Shown: positions 34,858-43,194, counted from the stretch's first letter. The stretch: 64,000 nt of DNA from Nonomuraea africana (GCF_014873535.1 NZ_JADBEF010000001.1:6448001-6512000), one strand, 5' to 3'. A program made the numbers and translations. Notes: generated from the letters alone by a model not told the origin.

Positions 34858-36648
34858 TCACAGCCGGTCGAGCAGGGCGTCGTACTCGCTCCACAGCTCC
34901 TTGGGCAGGTGGTCGCCGAACTTCTCGAAGTGGGCGGGGATCAGCGCCGCCTCCTCGCGCCAGACCTCGCGGTCGACGGTCAGCAGCGTGCGCAGGTCCT
35001 CCTCGGCCAGGTCGAGGCCCTCGGTGTCGAGCGTCTTCGGCACCAGCCCGATCGGCGTGGGCACCGCCTCCGCCTCGCCGTTCAGCCGCTCGACGATCCA
35101 CTTGAGCACGCGGCTGTTCTCGCCGAAGCCCGGCCAGATGAAGCGGCCCGCGTCGTCCTTGCGGAACCAGTTGACGTAGTAGATGCGCGGCGGCTTCGCA
35201 CCCTCGCGGCGGCCCATCGCCAGCCAGTGGCCGAAGTAGTCGCCCATGTTGTAGCCGCAGAACGGCAGCATCGCGAACGGGTCGTAGCGCAGCTCGCCGA
35301 CCTTGCCCTCGGCGGCGGCGGTCTTCTCGGAGGCGACGTTGGCTCCGAGGAAGACGCCGTGCTGCCAGCTCAGCGACTCCGTGACCAGCGGCACCGCGGT
35401 GGCGCGACGGCCGCCGAACAGGATGGCCGAGATGGGCACGCCCTTCGGGTCCTGCCACTCGGGCGCGATGGTCGGCGCCTGGGAGGCGGGAGTGGTGAAG
35501 CGGGCGTTCGGGTGCGCGGCGGGCTCTTCGGAGCCCGGGGTCCACGAGCGGCCCTTCCAGTCGGTGAGGTGCGCGGGCGGCTCGTCGGTGAGGCCCTCCC
35601 ACCAGACGTCGCCGTCGTCGGTGAGGGCGACGTTGGTGAAGATGCTGTTGCCCCACAGCGTCTTGACCGCGTTGGCGTTGGTGGTCTCACCGGTGCCGGG
35701 CGCGACACCGAAGAAGCCGGCCTCCGGGTTGATCGCGTACAGCCTGCCGTCGGCGCCGTAGCGCATCCAGGCGATGTCGTCGCCGATCGTCTCGACCTTC
35801 CAGCCCGGAATGGTCGGCTGCAGCATGGCGAGGTTGGTCTTGCCGCAGGCGCTCGGGAACGCGGCGGCGACGTAGCGGGTCTCGCCCTGCGGCGGGGTCA
35901 GCTTCAGGATGAGCATGTGCTCGGCCAGCCAGCCCTCGTCGCGTGCCATCACGCTGGCGATGCGCAGCGCATAGCACTTCTTGCCGAGCAGCGCGTTGCC
36001 GCCGTAGCCCGAACCGTAGGACCAGATCTCGCGGGTCTCCGGGAAGTGGCTGATGTACTTGGTGCTGCTGCACGGCCACGGGACGTCCTGCCGGCCCTCC
36101 TCCAGCGGCGCGCCGACGGAGTGGACCGCCTTCACGAACTCCTGGCGTTCCTCGATCAGGCGCAGTGCCTTCTCCCCCATCCGCGTCATGATCCGCATGG
36201 ACACGGCGACGTAGGGCGAGTCGGTGATCTCGACGCCGAGCTGGGAGATCTCCCCGCCCAGCGGACCCATGCAGAACGGCACGACGTACATCGTGCGGCC
36301 CCGCATGCAGCCCTTGAACAGCTCGCCGAAGGTCTGACGCATCTCGGCGGGCGCGATCCAGTTGTTCGTCGGCCCGGCGTCCTCCTCGCGCTCGGAGCAG
36401 ATGAACGTGCGGTCCTCGACCCTCGCGACGTCGCTGGGGTCGGACTTGGCGTAGAAGCTGTTGGGCCGCTTGGCCAGGCGGGTGAAGGTGCCCTGGTCGA
36501 CGAGCAGGTTCGTCAGGCGCGTCCATTCGGCCTCTGAGCCGTCGCACCACTCGATCCGCGCGGGCTGCGTCAGGGCGGCGATCTCGTTCACCCAGTCGAC
36601 CAATTCCTGGTTGGTCGTCGGGGCGTGTACTTCCACGGAAAGGGACAC
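34858..36648 (-). CDS. pckG: Phosphoenolpyruvate carboxykinase (GTP)
   Basis: 596 residues, GTP-dependent PEPCK that converts oxaloacetate to PEP in gluconeogenesis. Signatures are VVPFCMGPLGG, the substrate-binding SGYGGNALLGKKC, the phosphate-binding FPSACGKTNLAML with its reactive Cys, ETIGDDIAWM (metal), and GVAPGTGETTN. Length and the YNMGDYFGHWLAMG segment match the GTP form. GTG start with GGAGGAG about 9 nt upstream. The 191-bp region upstream contains a hairpin that is either the terminator of the previous gene or a pair of DasR-like sites. A hairpin follows the stop. Confidence 0.96.
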   Translation of the reverse strand: MSLSVEVHAPTTNQELVDWVNEIAALTQPARIEWCDGSEAEWTRLTNLLVDQGTFTRLAKRPNSFYAKSDPSDVARVEDRTFICSEREEDAGPTNNWIAPAEMRQTFGELFKGCMRGRTMYVVPFCMGPLGGEISQLGVEITDSPYVAVSMRIMTRMGEKALRLIEERQEFVKAVHSVGAPLEEGRQDVPWPCSSTKYISHFPETREIWSYGSGYGGNALLGKKCYALRIASVMARDEGWLAEHMLILKLTPPQGETRYVAAAFPSACGKTNLAMLQPTIPGWKVETIGDDIAWMRYGADGRLYAINPEAGFFGVAPGTGETTNANAVKTLWGNSIFTNVALTDDGDVWWEGLTDEPPAHLTDWKGRSWTPGSEEPAAHPNARFTTPASQAPTIAPEWQDPKGVPISAILFGGRRATAVPLVTESLSWQHGVFLGANVASEKTAAAEGKVGELRYDPFAMLPFCGYNMGDYFGHWLAMGRREGAKPPRIYYVNWFRKDDAGRFIWPGFGENSRVLKWIVERLNGEAEAVPTPIGLVPKTLDTEGLDLAEEDLRTLLTVDREVWREEAALIPAHFEKFGDHLPKELWSEYDALLDRL

Positions 36649-36792
36649 GGCGGCGGCTCCTCCACTCTTATCTGGGCCACGTCATCATTAACGACCAATA
36701 CCGACAAAGGCGAATTGGAGTAGACCTTTGCGCAGGCTGTGGCCTTGATGGAGAGGGTCCCTACCCACCGAGAAGCGATTTAAAGAAATGTA

Positions 36793-36828
36793 ATTGGTCC
36801 AGACCAGAATGAAAGGTCTACACCAATT
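36793..36828 (-). terminator. AT-rich hairpin downstream of the 173-aa gene (possible tandem dre-like sites)
   Basis: AATTGGTCCAGACC (36793-36806 less the final A) pairs with GGTCTACACCAATT (36815-36828) with two mismatches and a 9-10 nt loop, 11 nt after the 36840 stop. An A/T-rich tail on the transcribed side supports a terminator. Each arm also resembles the DasR operator TGGTCTAGACCA: TGGTCCAGACCA at 36795-36806 and AGGTCTACACCA at 36814-36825. Confidence 0.5.
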
Positions 36829-36839
36829 CCCCGATTGGT

Positions 36840-37361
36840 TCAGTCCATTCCCTGCGGACCCGCCGCACGCACCCTGTCGACGTGCTGCAGAGCGTCGCGC
36901 AGGTCGGCCAGCCAGGTGTCGGTGTGCTTGCCGACGAGCCGTACGCACCACGCGAGAGCGTCGCTGCGACTGCGGGCCACGCCGGCGGCCACCAGCGTGT
37001 CGAGGACCTGGCGCTCGGACTGGCGCAGACGGGTCATGACGGGCACGGACAGTGTGGTGAACATCACCGTCTCGCCGCCGCAGGTGACGCCCCACGAGAC
37101 CTTGCGGCGGAACTTCCGCTCGGCCTCGGCGGCGATCTCGATGCGGCGCTCCCTCGTCTCCTCGCGGAAGCGCCTGATCAGGCCGTCGATCATGGCTGCC
37201 CGCTCGACGTCCGACGACTCGGCAGGCGGCTCGGGGAGCGCTCCCAGGACCGCGATCTCCTCCCTGTCGAGGACGATGGTGAGGGGGCCCTCGAACCAGT
37301 CCTCGGGAAGGCGCCCGGTGAACCACCCACGCAGCTGGGCGACTGCTTCATCAGCATCCAT
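36840..37361 (-). CDS. Hypothetical protein, possible ribbon-helix-helix autoregulator
   Basis: 173 residues, family not recognised. It is acidic at the N-terminus (MDADEAVAQLRGWF), with EETRERRIEIAAEAERKFRRKVSWGVT in the middle. The C-terminal part FTTLSVPVMTRLRQSERQVLDTLVAAGVARSRSDALAWCVRLVGKH resembles a ribbon-helix-helix pattern (SVPV..., then SRSDALAWCV). The ATG is set just downstream of a perfect palindrome. An alternative GTG/ATG at 37379 would place the palindrome inside the gene. The palindrome at the start codon suggests autoregulation. This is inference from a short motif. Confidence 0.5.
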   Translation of the reverse strand: MDADEAVAQLRGWFTGRLPEDWFEGPLTIVLDREEIAVLGALPEPPAESSDVERAAMIDGLIRRFREETRERRIEIAAEAERKFRRKVSWGVTCGGETVMFTTLSVPVMTRLRQSERQVLDTLVAAGVARSRSDALAWCVRLVGKHTDTWLADLRDALQHVDRVRAAGPQGMD

Positions 37362-37376
37362 GTAATCAGAATTACA
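37361..37376. promoter_or_regulatory. Perfect palindrome TGTAAT-CAGA-ATTACA at the start of the 173-aa gene
   Basis: A 16-bp AT-rich palindrome with perfect 6-bp arms that touches the start codon and includes TAATTC, a near -10 hexamer 7 nt before the ATG. A repressor here would block both promoter and start. Confidence 0.5.
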
Positions 37377-37423
37377 CACCAGCGAGGCAAGTGCCAGCCC
37401 CGATCGTCCTACCGGGATTCCGT

Positions 37424-38608
37424 CTAGCGGACGCGCGCGGCCACGGCCGGGCTGACCCGCACGATGCCGGCCAGATTGCGGGTGCTGAGCGGGGAGATCT
37501 TCACCACGTCACCCGTGCGGGGGGCCTGGAGCACCTTGCCATTGCCCCAGTAGATCGCCACGTGCGAGATGTAGCCGGGATTGGTGGGATCGCTCCGCCA
37601 GAAGACCAGGTCGCCGGGCTGGACCTGCGACAGCGGCACCTGCGGCCCGGTCACCCACTGCTGGTGGGTGACGCGCGGCATGCGGACCCCCGCCTGCGCG
37701 AACGCCCACTGCACCAGCCCCGAGCAGTCGAAGGTGTCGGGCCCTTCGGCGCCCCACACGTATGGCCTGCCCAGCTTGCCCGCCGCCGCCTGGAGCGCCG
37801 TGGTCAGCTGGGGGGCCGACATGAAGGACCCCGAGCTCCACTGCGCGACCTGCTTCTTCGGCGCCGCCAGCACCGGATTGATCGCCGCCACCTGCGAGCC
37901 CTTCGGCAGCACCCGCAGCAGCGCCCTGCGGAGGGCGGTGGTGTCGGCCTTGGGGGCGCTCACCACGATCGCGTTGTTCTGCGGGAAGCCGAGAGAGCGG
38001 GCCTTCTCCCTGGAGAGCACCGCGTCGACCGCGCCCATGCCCATGGTCGCGTAGGCACCGATCCTGAGCTGACCGCCGGGCCCAGGAACGCTGCGGCCCA
38101 GCGTGAGCCCGCCGTCGTTGCCGAGCACGAACGAGACGGCGACGTCACCGCCCGCGACGTTGGCCCACAGGCCGTCGGAGGCGGCGGTCACCTTGGGGGT
38201 GTAGGACCGGAAACTGGAGGGATCGACGCCGAGCGTCTGCACGCGCTTGCCGTCGATCGTGACGGAGGCGGCGTCGGCCAGCTCGACCGCCCTGATGCCC
38301 CTGATCTTGACGACCTTCTCCATCGTGGCCCGCTGCAGGGGCTTGCGGGTCACCACGAACACGCTCGGCTCGTGGAGCTTGCCGAGCGGCCGCACAGGTG
38401 GCGCGACCTCGCTCCTTGCCACGAGGTGCTCCTGCGGCGCGAGCTTCTTGGCCGTCACGGTGCCCGCGCCCGAGTCAGCGGGTGCGGCGGAGAACTCCCC
38501 GAGTAACGCGAGGTCCGCGGCGATCACCAAGGCCAGCGTCACGGAGATGAACGGCACCAGCCTGCGGCCCTCCACCTTCCTGCGCCTGCGCCCCCGCCCG
38601 CCGTTCAC
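37424..38608 (-). CDS. NlpC/P60 cell-wall endopeptidase (C40 peptidase) with N-terminal membrane anchor
   Basis: About 394 residues from the GTG at 38608. A basic start (GGRGRRRRKVEGRR) leads into one membrane helix or signal anchor (VPFISVTLALVIAADLALL), then a middle region of about 210 residues. The C-terminal NlpC/P60 domain begins LTTALQAAAGKLGRPYVWGAEGPDTFDCSGLVQWAF (catalytic Cys), and ISHVAIYWGNGKVLQAPRTGDVV gives the His and third residue. The domain cuts stem-peptide bonds in peptidoglycan. An upstream ATG at 38683 lies against the greA terminator hairpin, so I prefer the GTG, although its ribosome site is weak. Confidence 0.85.
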   Translation of the reverse strand: MNGGRGRRRRKVEGRRLVPFISVTLALVIAADLALLGEFSAAPADSGAGTVTAKKLAPQEHLVARSEVAPPVRPLGKLHEPSVFVVTRKPLQRATMEKVVKIRGIRAVELADAASVTIDGKRVQTLGVDPSSFRSYTPKVTAASDGLWANVAGGDVAVSFVLGNDGGLTLGRSVPGPGGQLRIGAYATMGMGAVDAVLSREKARSLGFPQNNAIVVSAPKADTTALRRALLRVLPKGSQVAAINPVLAAPKKQVAQWSSGSFMSAPQLTTALQAAAGKLGRPYVWGAEGPDTFDCSGLVQWAFAQAGVRMPRVTHQQWVTGPQVPLSQVQPGDLVFWRSDPTNPGYISHVAIYWGNGKVLQAPRTGDVVKISPLSTRNLAGIVRVSPAVAARVR

Positions 38609-38653
38609 CAGGAAGGAGAGGTCCTGCCTGATGCCGCCGCGGGCATGCGGAAA

Positions 38654-38680
38654 ATCCGCCGGGCCAGGGGCCCGGCGGAT
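38654..38680 (-). terminator. Intrinsic terminator of greA
   Basis: ATCCGCCGGGCC (38654-38665) and GGCCCGGCGGAT (38669-38680) form a perfect 12-bp stem with a 3-nt loop. On the minus strand it is followed by TTTT, a rare classic U-run here. Confidence 0.85.
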
Positions 38681-38694
38681 CATCTCTTCGGGAG

Positions 38695-39195
38695 TCAGTT
38701 GCCGATGTACGGCACGGCCTCGAGGATCTCGACCGTGTTCTGACGGCCGTTGGGCATGGCGTAGGTCGCCTTCTCCCCGATCTTCTTGCCGTTGATGGCG
38801 GCACCGAGCGGGGACTTGGGCGAGTAGACGTCGATCGGCGCGCCGGTCTCCTCGCGGGAGGCCAGCAGGAAGGTGACCTCGTCGTCGTCACCCTCGAAGC
38901 GGATCGTGACGGTCATGCCGGGACCGACCACACCCTCGGTCTTGGGCGCTTCGCCGACCTTGGCGCTGTCAAGGAGCTGACGGAGGTGGAAGATGCGGGC
39001 CTCCATCTTGCCCTGCTCATCCTTGGCCGCGTGGTAGCCGCCGTTCTCCTTCAGGTCGCCCTCCTCGCGAGCGGCCTCGATCTTCTTGGCGATGTCAACG
39101 CGACCCGGGCCAGAGAGGTAGTCGTACTCCTCCTTGAGGCGGTCGTACGCCTCCTGTGTCAGCCAGGTGACGTTCTCATCGCGAGAGTCGGCCAC
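38695..39195 (-). CDS. greA: Transcription elongation factor GreA
   Basis: 166 residues, full length, GTG start with AAGGAG upstream. GreA rescues backtracked RNA polymerase by stimulating cleavage of the nascent RNA. The N-terminal coiled coil carries the tip acidic pair in KKIEAAREEGDLKENGGYHAAKDEQ. The C-terminal FKBP-like domain ends SPKSPLGAAINGKKIGEKATYAMPNG. A classic terminator lies 15 nt past the stop. A GGAAG-N18-GTT arrangement in the 100-bp upstream gap resembles a SigR promoter, but only weakly. Confidence 0.95.
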   Translation of the reverse strand: MADSRDENVTWLTQEAYDRLKEEYDYLSGPGRVDIAKKIEAAREEGDLKENGGYHAAKDEQGKMEARIFHLRQLLDSAKVGEAPKTEGVVGPGMTVTIRFEGDDDEVTFLLASREETGAPIDVYSPKSPLGAAINGKKIGEKATYAMPNGRQNTVEILEAVPYIGN

Positions 39196-39295
39196 GGGTT
39201 CTCCTTGCTTCCTTAGGGGGCCCTGAGTTCACTTGGGTTGGCGAATTGCGAAAGACTAACAACCTTACTCGCCTTCCGCTTCCCCAAATGTCTCA

Positions 39296-39712
39296 CTATA
39301 CGAGATAGCAGGCCTGGATGTGGACTGACGAGGCCTGAGCACTGGTGTCCAGGCGCTCTTTCAGTCGGATATACCCCTCACCAGCGGGAATCTTTACTTC
39401 TCTGCTGCCGACTTCCACATGGTTCGCGTCGGTCGCGCGCAGGCGGCACACCACGCCCTTGCCGGCGGGCCTGTGGACCTCGAACGTGATCTGGGCGGAG
39501 CCGGGATCGCTCGCGTCGAAGGCGACGACCTGCTGCGGAACCGTGGCCTGGCCGGTCGCGGTCCACATCACGTAGCCCCAGCCCCCCGCGACGATCGCCA
39601 CCAGGATCGCGATCACGACATGGACGACGAACCTGCCCTGCCGCTCGGGACGGTCGCTGAAGTCGTCCGGTGTGCCGAGAACGGGGCCGTTCTCGACATC
39701 TCTGGTGGCCAT
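39296..39712 (-). CDS. DUF4307 membrane protein
   Basis: 138 residues. A short cytoplasmic N-terminus (DVENGPVLGTPDDFSDRPERQG), one membrane helix (about 26-48, FVVHVVIAILVAIVAGGWGYVMW) and an extracytoplasmic beta-rich domain. The latter has VAFDASDPGSAQITFEVHRP and VVCRLRATDANHVEVGSREVKIP, matching the actinobacterial DUF4307 family. Two Cys in the outer domain may pair. Function is unknown. It commonly lies next to greA and the mycothiol amidase gene in actinobacteria, as here: same direction as greA and divergent from mca. Confidence 0.85.
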   Translation of the reverse strand: MATRDVENGPVLGTPDDFSDRPERQGRFVVHVVIAILVAIVAGGWGYVMWTATGQATVPQQVVAFDASDPGSAQITFEVHRPAGKGVVCRLRATDANHVEVGSREVKIPAGEGYIRLKERLDTSAQASSVHIQACYLV

Positions 39713-39847
39713 GACGGAATCTCCCTGCACTCCCCGGTGTTGTCCGAGACAATTGTCGCCTGTCGGGGGCCCGCCCCCGCGACCGCCCAAGAGAAGTAAA
39801 CCTCTTGTGGCGAGTGAACCGGTCCGAACTGAGGAGACAGCGAGCCA

Positions 39848-40732
39848 GTGAGCGCACCGCTGAGGCTGATGGCCGTCCACGCACACCCGGATGACGAGTC
39901 GAGCAAGGGCGCCGCGACGATGGCCCGTTACGTCGCGGAAGGCGTCGACGTCCTCGTCTGCACCCTCACGGGCGGCGAGCGGGGCTCGGTGCTCAACCCC
40001 AAGATGGACCGGCCCGAGATCGTCGAGAACATCGGCGAGGTCAGGCGCAAGGAGATGGATCGCGCGCGCGAGATCCTCGGGGTCCAGCAGCGTTTCCTCG
40101 GCTTCGTCGACTCGGGGCTGCCCGAGAGCGAGGAGGAGGAGCTGCCCGAGGGCTGCTTCGCCCTCCAGTCGCTCGAGGCGGCCGCGGCGCCGCTGGTGGC
40201 GGCCGTGCGCGAGTTCAGGCCGCACGTGATCCTCACCTATGACGACGACGGCGGCTACCCGCACCCCGACCACATCATGACCAACAGGGTCTCGGTCGAG
40301 GCGTTCGACGCCGCGGGCGACCCCGACCGCTACCCGGACGCCGGCGACCCCTGGCAGCCGCTGAAGCTCTACTACCAGATGGGCTTCACCAAGGAGCGGT
40401 TCGAGGCGCTGCACGAGGCGATGAACGAGCGCGGCATCGGCTCGCCCTACGCCGACTGGATCTCCCGGTGGGAGGACCGGCCGCAGAAGTGGCCCGTCAC
40501 CACGAAGGTGCCGTGCGGCGACTACTTCGCAATCCGCGACGAGGCGCTGATGGCGCACGCCACGCAGGTCGACCCCGACGGGTTCTGGTTCGTCTGCCCG
40601 AGGGAGTTGCAGCAGGAGATCTGGCCGACCGAGGACTACCACCTGGCCAGGTCTCTCGTCGACACCACGCTTCCCGAGGACGACCTGTTCGCGGGCATAC
40701 ACGCCGAGGAGACCGCTGGTGCCTGCAAGTAA
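39848..40732 (+). CDS. mca: Mycothiol S-conjugate amidase
   Basis: 294 residues, zinc-dependent GlcNAc-PI/MshB superfamily. It cleaves mycothiol conjugates of toxins to mercapturic acids for export. Signatures are LMAVHAHPDDESSKGAATMARY (zinc-binding His and Asp), CTLTGGERGSVLNPKM, VILTYDDDGGYPHPDHIMTN and a final zinc-ligand-bearing segment. The conserved region before MAVHAHPDD argues for the GTG start rather than the ATG seven codons on. GACAATTGTC (39748-39757) is a palindrome in the upstream region. A 51-aa membrane-protein gene follows after 9 nt. Confidence 0.93.
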   Translation: MSAPLRLMAVHAHPDDESSKGAATMARYVAEGVDVLVCTLTGGERGSVLNPKMDRPEIVENIGEVRRKEMDRAREILGVQQRFLGFVDSGLPESEEEELPEGCFALQSLEAAAAPLVAAVREFRPHVILTYDDDGGYPHPDHIMTNRVSVEAFDAAGDPDRYPDAGDPWQPLKLYYQMGFTKERFEALHEAMNERGIGSPYADWISRWEDRPQKWPVTTKVPCGDYFAIRDEALMAHATQVDPDGFWFVCPRELQQEIWPTEDYHLARSLVDTTLPEDDLFAGIHAEETAGACK

Positions 40733-40741
40733 GCTGGAGGC

Positions 40742-40897
40742 GTGACGTACTTCGCCATAGGTGACGTGAGCCCTGGAATCCTGGGCTTCACCGTCGTGGC
40801 CCTCATGGGATTCGCGCTGTTCCTTCTCATCAAGTCGATGAACAAGCAGATTTCCAAGATCGAGGTTCCCCACGAGGCCGACCTGGACAAGAAGTGA
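40742..40897 (+). CDS. 51-aa single-pass membrane protein
   Basis: A small gene with a GTG start lying between mca and the acetyltransferase gene. It reads TYFAIGDVSPGILGFTVVAL onward, with one membrane helix (about 13-31) and a basic-acidic tail ending PHEADLDKK. Its TGA overlaps the next GTG as GTGA, and a purine-rich site lies just before it. Length, hydrophobic pattern and tight spacing on both sides support translation. Function is unknown; a small subunit or anchor connected to mycothiol detoxification is possible by position. Confidence 0.7.
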   Translation: MTYFAIGDVSPGILGFTVVALMGFALFLLIKSMNKQISKIEVPHEADLDKK

Positions 40898-41172
40898 AGA
40901 TTCTGGACAACTCAGCGGAAAGCCGGTTCGAGATCCATGTCGATGGACAACTCGCCGGGTTCGCCGAGTACAAGCTGCTGCCCGCCACGATCGTCTTCAC
41001 CCACACCGAGGTGAAGCCCGAGTTCGAGGGGCAGGGGCTGGCCGGCAAGCTGGTCGCTCACGCGCTCGACGCCAGCAGGGACACCGGGCTGAAGGTGCGC
41101 CCGCTGTGCCCCTACGTGGCCAGGTACATCAGCCGGCATCCCGAGTACCAGGGTCTGCTCGAGGAAGCGTGA
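40894..41172 (+). CDS. Small GNAT-family N-acetyltransferase (COG2388 type)
   Basis: 92 residues with a GTG start overlapping the previous stop. The short GNAT form lacks the first strands. The sequence runs FEIHVDGQLAGFAEYKLL, IVFTHTEVKPEFEGQGLAGKLVAHALDASR (acetyl-CoA loop QGLAGKL) and RPLCPYVARYISRHPEYQGLL, which is the typical ending of the YidJ/COG2388 proteins. The substrate is unknown. It is translationally coupled to the 51-aa membrane protein and probably co-transcribed with mca. Its last 44 bp overlap the convergent histidine kinase gene. Confidence 0.88.
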   Translation: MKILDNSAESRFEIHVDGQLAGFAEYKLLPATIVFTHTEVKPEFEGQGLAGKLVAHALDASRDTGLKVRPLCPYVARYISRHPEYQGLLEEA

Positions 41173-42502
41173 CGGTGAACCTCGCCCCCTGACCCGGGGG
41201 TGAGGAGGCTGTCGCGGTGCCGCCGTGGGCCTTCGCCACGGCGGCGACGATCGCGAGCCCGAGTCCCGCGCCGCCCTGGTCGCGGGAGCGGGCGGGATCC
41301 ACCCGGTAGAACCTCTCGAAGACCCTGTCGAGCTGCTCGGCCGGCAGGCCCGGTCCCGCGTCGGCGACCTCGATGACGACGCTCTCCCCCTCGCTGACCC
41401 GCACCGTCGCGGGCGTCCCCTTCGGCGTGTGCCGCCGGACGTTGGCCAGCAGGTTGTCCATGAGCTGGCGCAGCCGTACGGCGTCGCCCTCGACCACCAC
41501 GTCGTCCACCTCCAGCGTCAGCGGCCGGTCGGGATCCACCGCGTGTGCGGCGGCCACCGCCTCGGCGGCCAGCACGCCCAGGTCGACGGGCGCGGGCTCC
41601 AGTGCCCTCCCCTGGTCGAGGCGGGCCAGCAGGAGCAGCTCGTCCACGAGCACGCCCATGCGCGTGGCCTCCGACTCGATCCTGCGCATCGTCAGGGCCA
41701 GGTCGGCGGGACGGCCGGCCGCGCCCCGCCGGAACAGCTCGGCGTAGCCCCTGATCGCCGCGACAGGGGTGCGCAGCTCGTGCGAGGCGTCGGCGACGAA
41801 CCTGCGCAGCCGCTGCTCGGAAACGATCCGCTGGTGGAAGGCGGCGTTCAGGGCCAGTCCCAGGCGGCCCACCTCCGACCTGTCGTCCGCGGGCTCGACT
41901 CTGCGGGCCAAATCGCCCTCGCCGATGGCCTTGGCGGTCGCCGCGATCTCCTCCAGCGGGCGTACGGCGCGCCTGATGATCCGGTAGGCGAGGAACCCGA
42001 GAACCAGCAGGGCCAGCGCGGTGATGGTGGTGTGCACGCCGGTGAGCCGTCCGCCGAGGTCGTCGAAGCCCGAGGCCGGCATGCCGAGGACGAGCAGGCG
42101 ACCGTCCGGCAGCCATGAGGCGCGCAGCCACCAGCCCTTGGCGGCCTTGCCCGCGGGGCCGAAGCCGCCGTCCCTGGAGAACGACCAGCCGCCGCGGTCG
42201 GGCAGCCGCAGCGCGCCGAGGTCGGGGTCGGCGCCCTGGGAGACGGTCTGCAGCACCTCGCCGCCCCTGTCGCGGAGCTGGATGAACCCGGGTCCGAGGG
42301 CGGCGGTGAGGGGATCGTCCGCGGCGAACGCGCGGCCACCGGCGAGCGCCGGCTCCAGCCGCGCGGCGACCTGGGCGAGCTGGTCGCGGGCGCTGTCGCT
42401 GAGGAAGTCGCGGGCGACGGCGAACGTCGTCGCGGGGACGATGATCAGCCCCGCCGCCAGCAGGGCGAGCACCGTCCAGGTGAGCCGCTTGCGCAGGCTC
42501 AT
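41129..42502 (-). CDS. Sensor histidine kinase (OmpR-type partner)
   Basis: 457 residues. Two membrane helices (about 10-30 and 152-172) flank an extracytoplasmic domain. HAMP (RRAVRPLEEIAATAKAIGEGDL) follows. The H-box is RRFVADASHELRTPVAAIRG. The ATPase has LMDNLLANVRRHTPKG (N), VADAGPGLPAEQ (G1) and GGAGLGLAIVAAVAKAHGG (G2). The start overlaps the regulator stop as ATGA. The last residues are encoded antisense to the acetyltransferase gene. The pair is divergent from an MMPL exporter that it probably controls. Confidence 0.93.
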   Translation of the reverse strand: MSLRKRLTWTVLALLAAGLIIVPATTFAVARDFLSDSARDQLAQVAARLEPALAGGRAFAADDPLTAALGPGFIQLRDRGGEVLQTVSQGADPDLGALRLPDRGGWSFSRDGGFGPAGKAAKGWWLRASWLPDGRLLVLGMPASGFDDLGGRLTGVHTTITALALLVLGFLAYRIIRRAVRPLEEIAATAKAIGEGDLARRVEPADDRSEVGRLGLALNAAFHQRIVSEQRLRRFVADASHELRTPVAAIRGYAELFRRGAAGRPADLALTMRRIESEATRMGVLVDELLLLARLDQGRALEPAPVDLGVLAAEAVAAAHAVDPDRPLTLEVDDVVVEGDAVRLRQLMDNLLANVRRHTPKGTPATVRVSEGESVVIEVADAGPGLPAEQLDRVFERFYRVDPARSRDQGGAGLGLAIVAAVAKAHGGTATASSPPGQGARFTVTLPRADPGTRDAG

Positions 42503-43176
42503 CGCGGCAGCCTGAGGACGTAGCCGACGCGCGGCACGGTGTGGATGAGCTGGGGATCGCCCGAGTCGACCTTGCGGCGCAGGTAGCTCACGTAGGTCTG
42601 GACGACGCCGTCGCTGCCGCCGAAGTCGTAGTCCCACACGTGGTCGAGGATCTGCTGCTTGGTGAGCACCCGTCCCGCGTTGACCATGAGGTAGCGCAGC
42701 AGCTTGTACTCCGTCGGGGTGAGCTCGACCAGCGTGCCGCCCCGCCGTACCTCGTAGCGGTCCTCGTCCAGCGACAGGTCGGCGAACTCCAGGCGCGCGC
42801 TGGCCGACGGCCCGGTACGGCGCAGCACCACCCGCACCCTGGCGATCAGCTCCTCCAGGCTGAACGGCTTGGTCACGTAGTCGTCGCCGCCCGACGTCAG
42901 CCCGGTGATCTTGTCCTCGTGCGCGTCCTTGGCGGTCAGGAAGATCACCGGGGTGTGGACCGCCTGCCTGCGCAGCCTGCGGCAGACCTCGACCCCGGTG
43001 ATGTCGGGCAGCATGACGTCGAGCACGATCAGGTCGGGACCGAAGTCGGCGGCCCTGGCCAGCGCGGCGGCGCCGGTGCCGGCGGTGACCGCCTCGAAGC
43101 CCTCGTAGCGCAGCGCCATCGCGACCAGGTCGGCGAGGTTCTCCTCGTCGTCCACCACCAGAATGCGAGCCTTCAC
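42499..43176 (-). CDS. OmpR-family response regulator next to the MMPL exporter
   Basis: 225 residues with a GTG start. Receiver with VVDDEEN, phospho-Asp in LIVLDVMLPDITG, Thr and Lys in IFLTAKDAHED and DDYVTKPFSLEEL. Winged helix ending HTVPRVGYVLRLPR, with the recognition region SDGVVQTYVSYLRRKV. It is coupled to the sensor kinase. The 84-bp gap to the divergent MMPL gene contains an 11-bp-phased direct repeat, as expected for OmpR-family dimers, inside a larger palindrome. Confidence 0.94.
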   Translation of the reverse strand: MKARILVVDDEENLADLVAMALRYEGFEAVTAGTGAAALARAADFGPDLIVLDVMLPDITGVEVCRRLRRQAVHTPVIFLTAKDAHEDKITGLTSGGDDYVTKPFSLEELIARVRVVLRRTGPSASARLEFADLSLDEDRYEVRRGGTLVELTPTEYKLLRYLMVNAGRVLTKQQILDHVWDYDFGGSDGVVQTYVSYLRRKVDSGDPQLIHTVPRVGYVLRLPR

Positions 43177-43194
43177 GCGCTCCAGTCTGGTCGA

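Noticed and set aside
39196..39295. SigR-type promoter (GGAAG-N18-GTT) upstream of greA
   Set aside because: The -35 deviates from GGAAT and the region is purine-rich enough to give such a match by chance; mentioned only in the greA entry.
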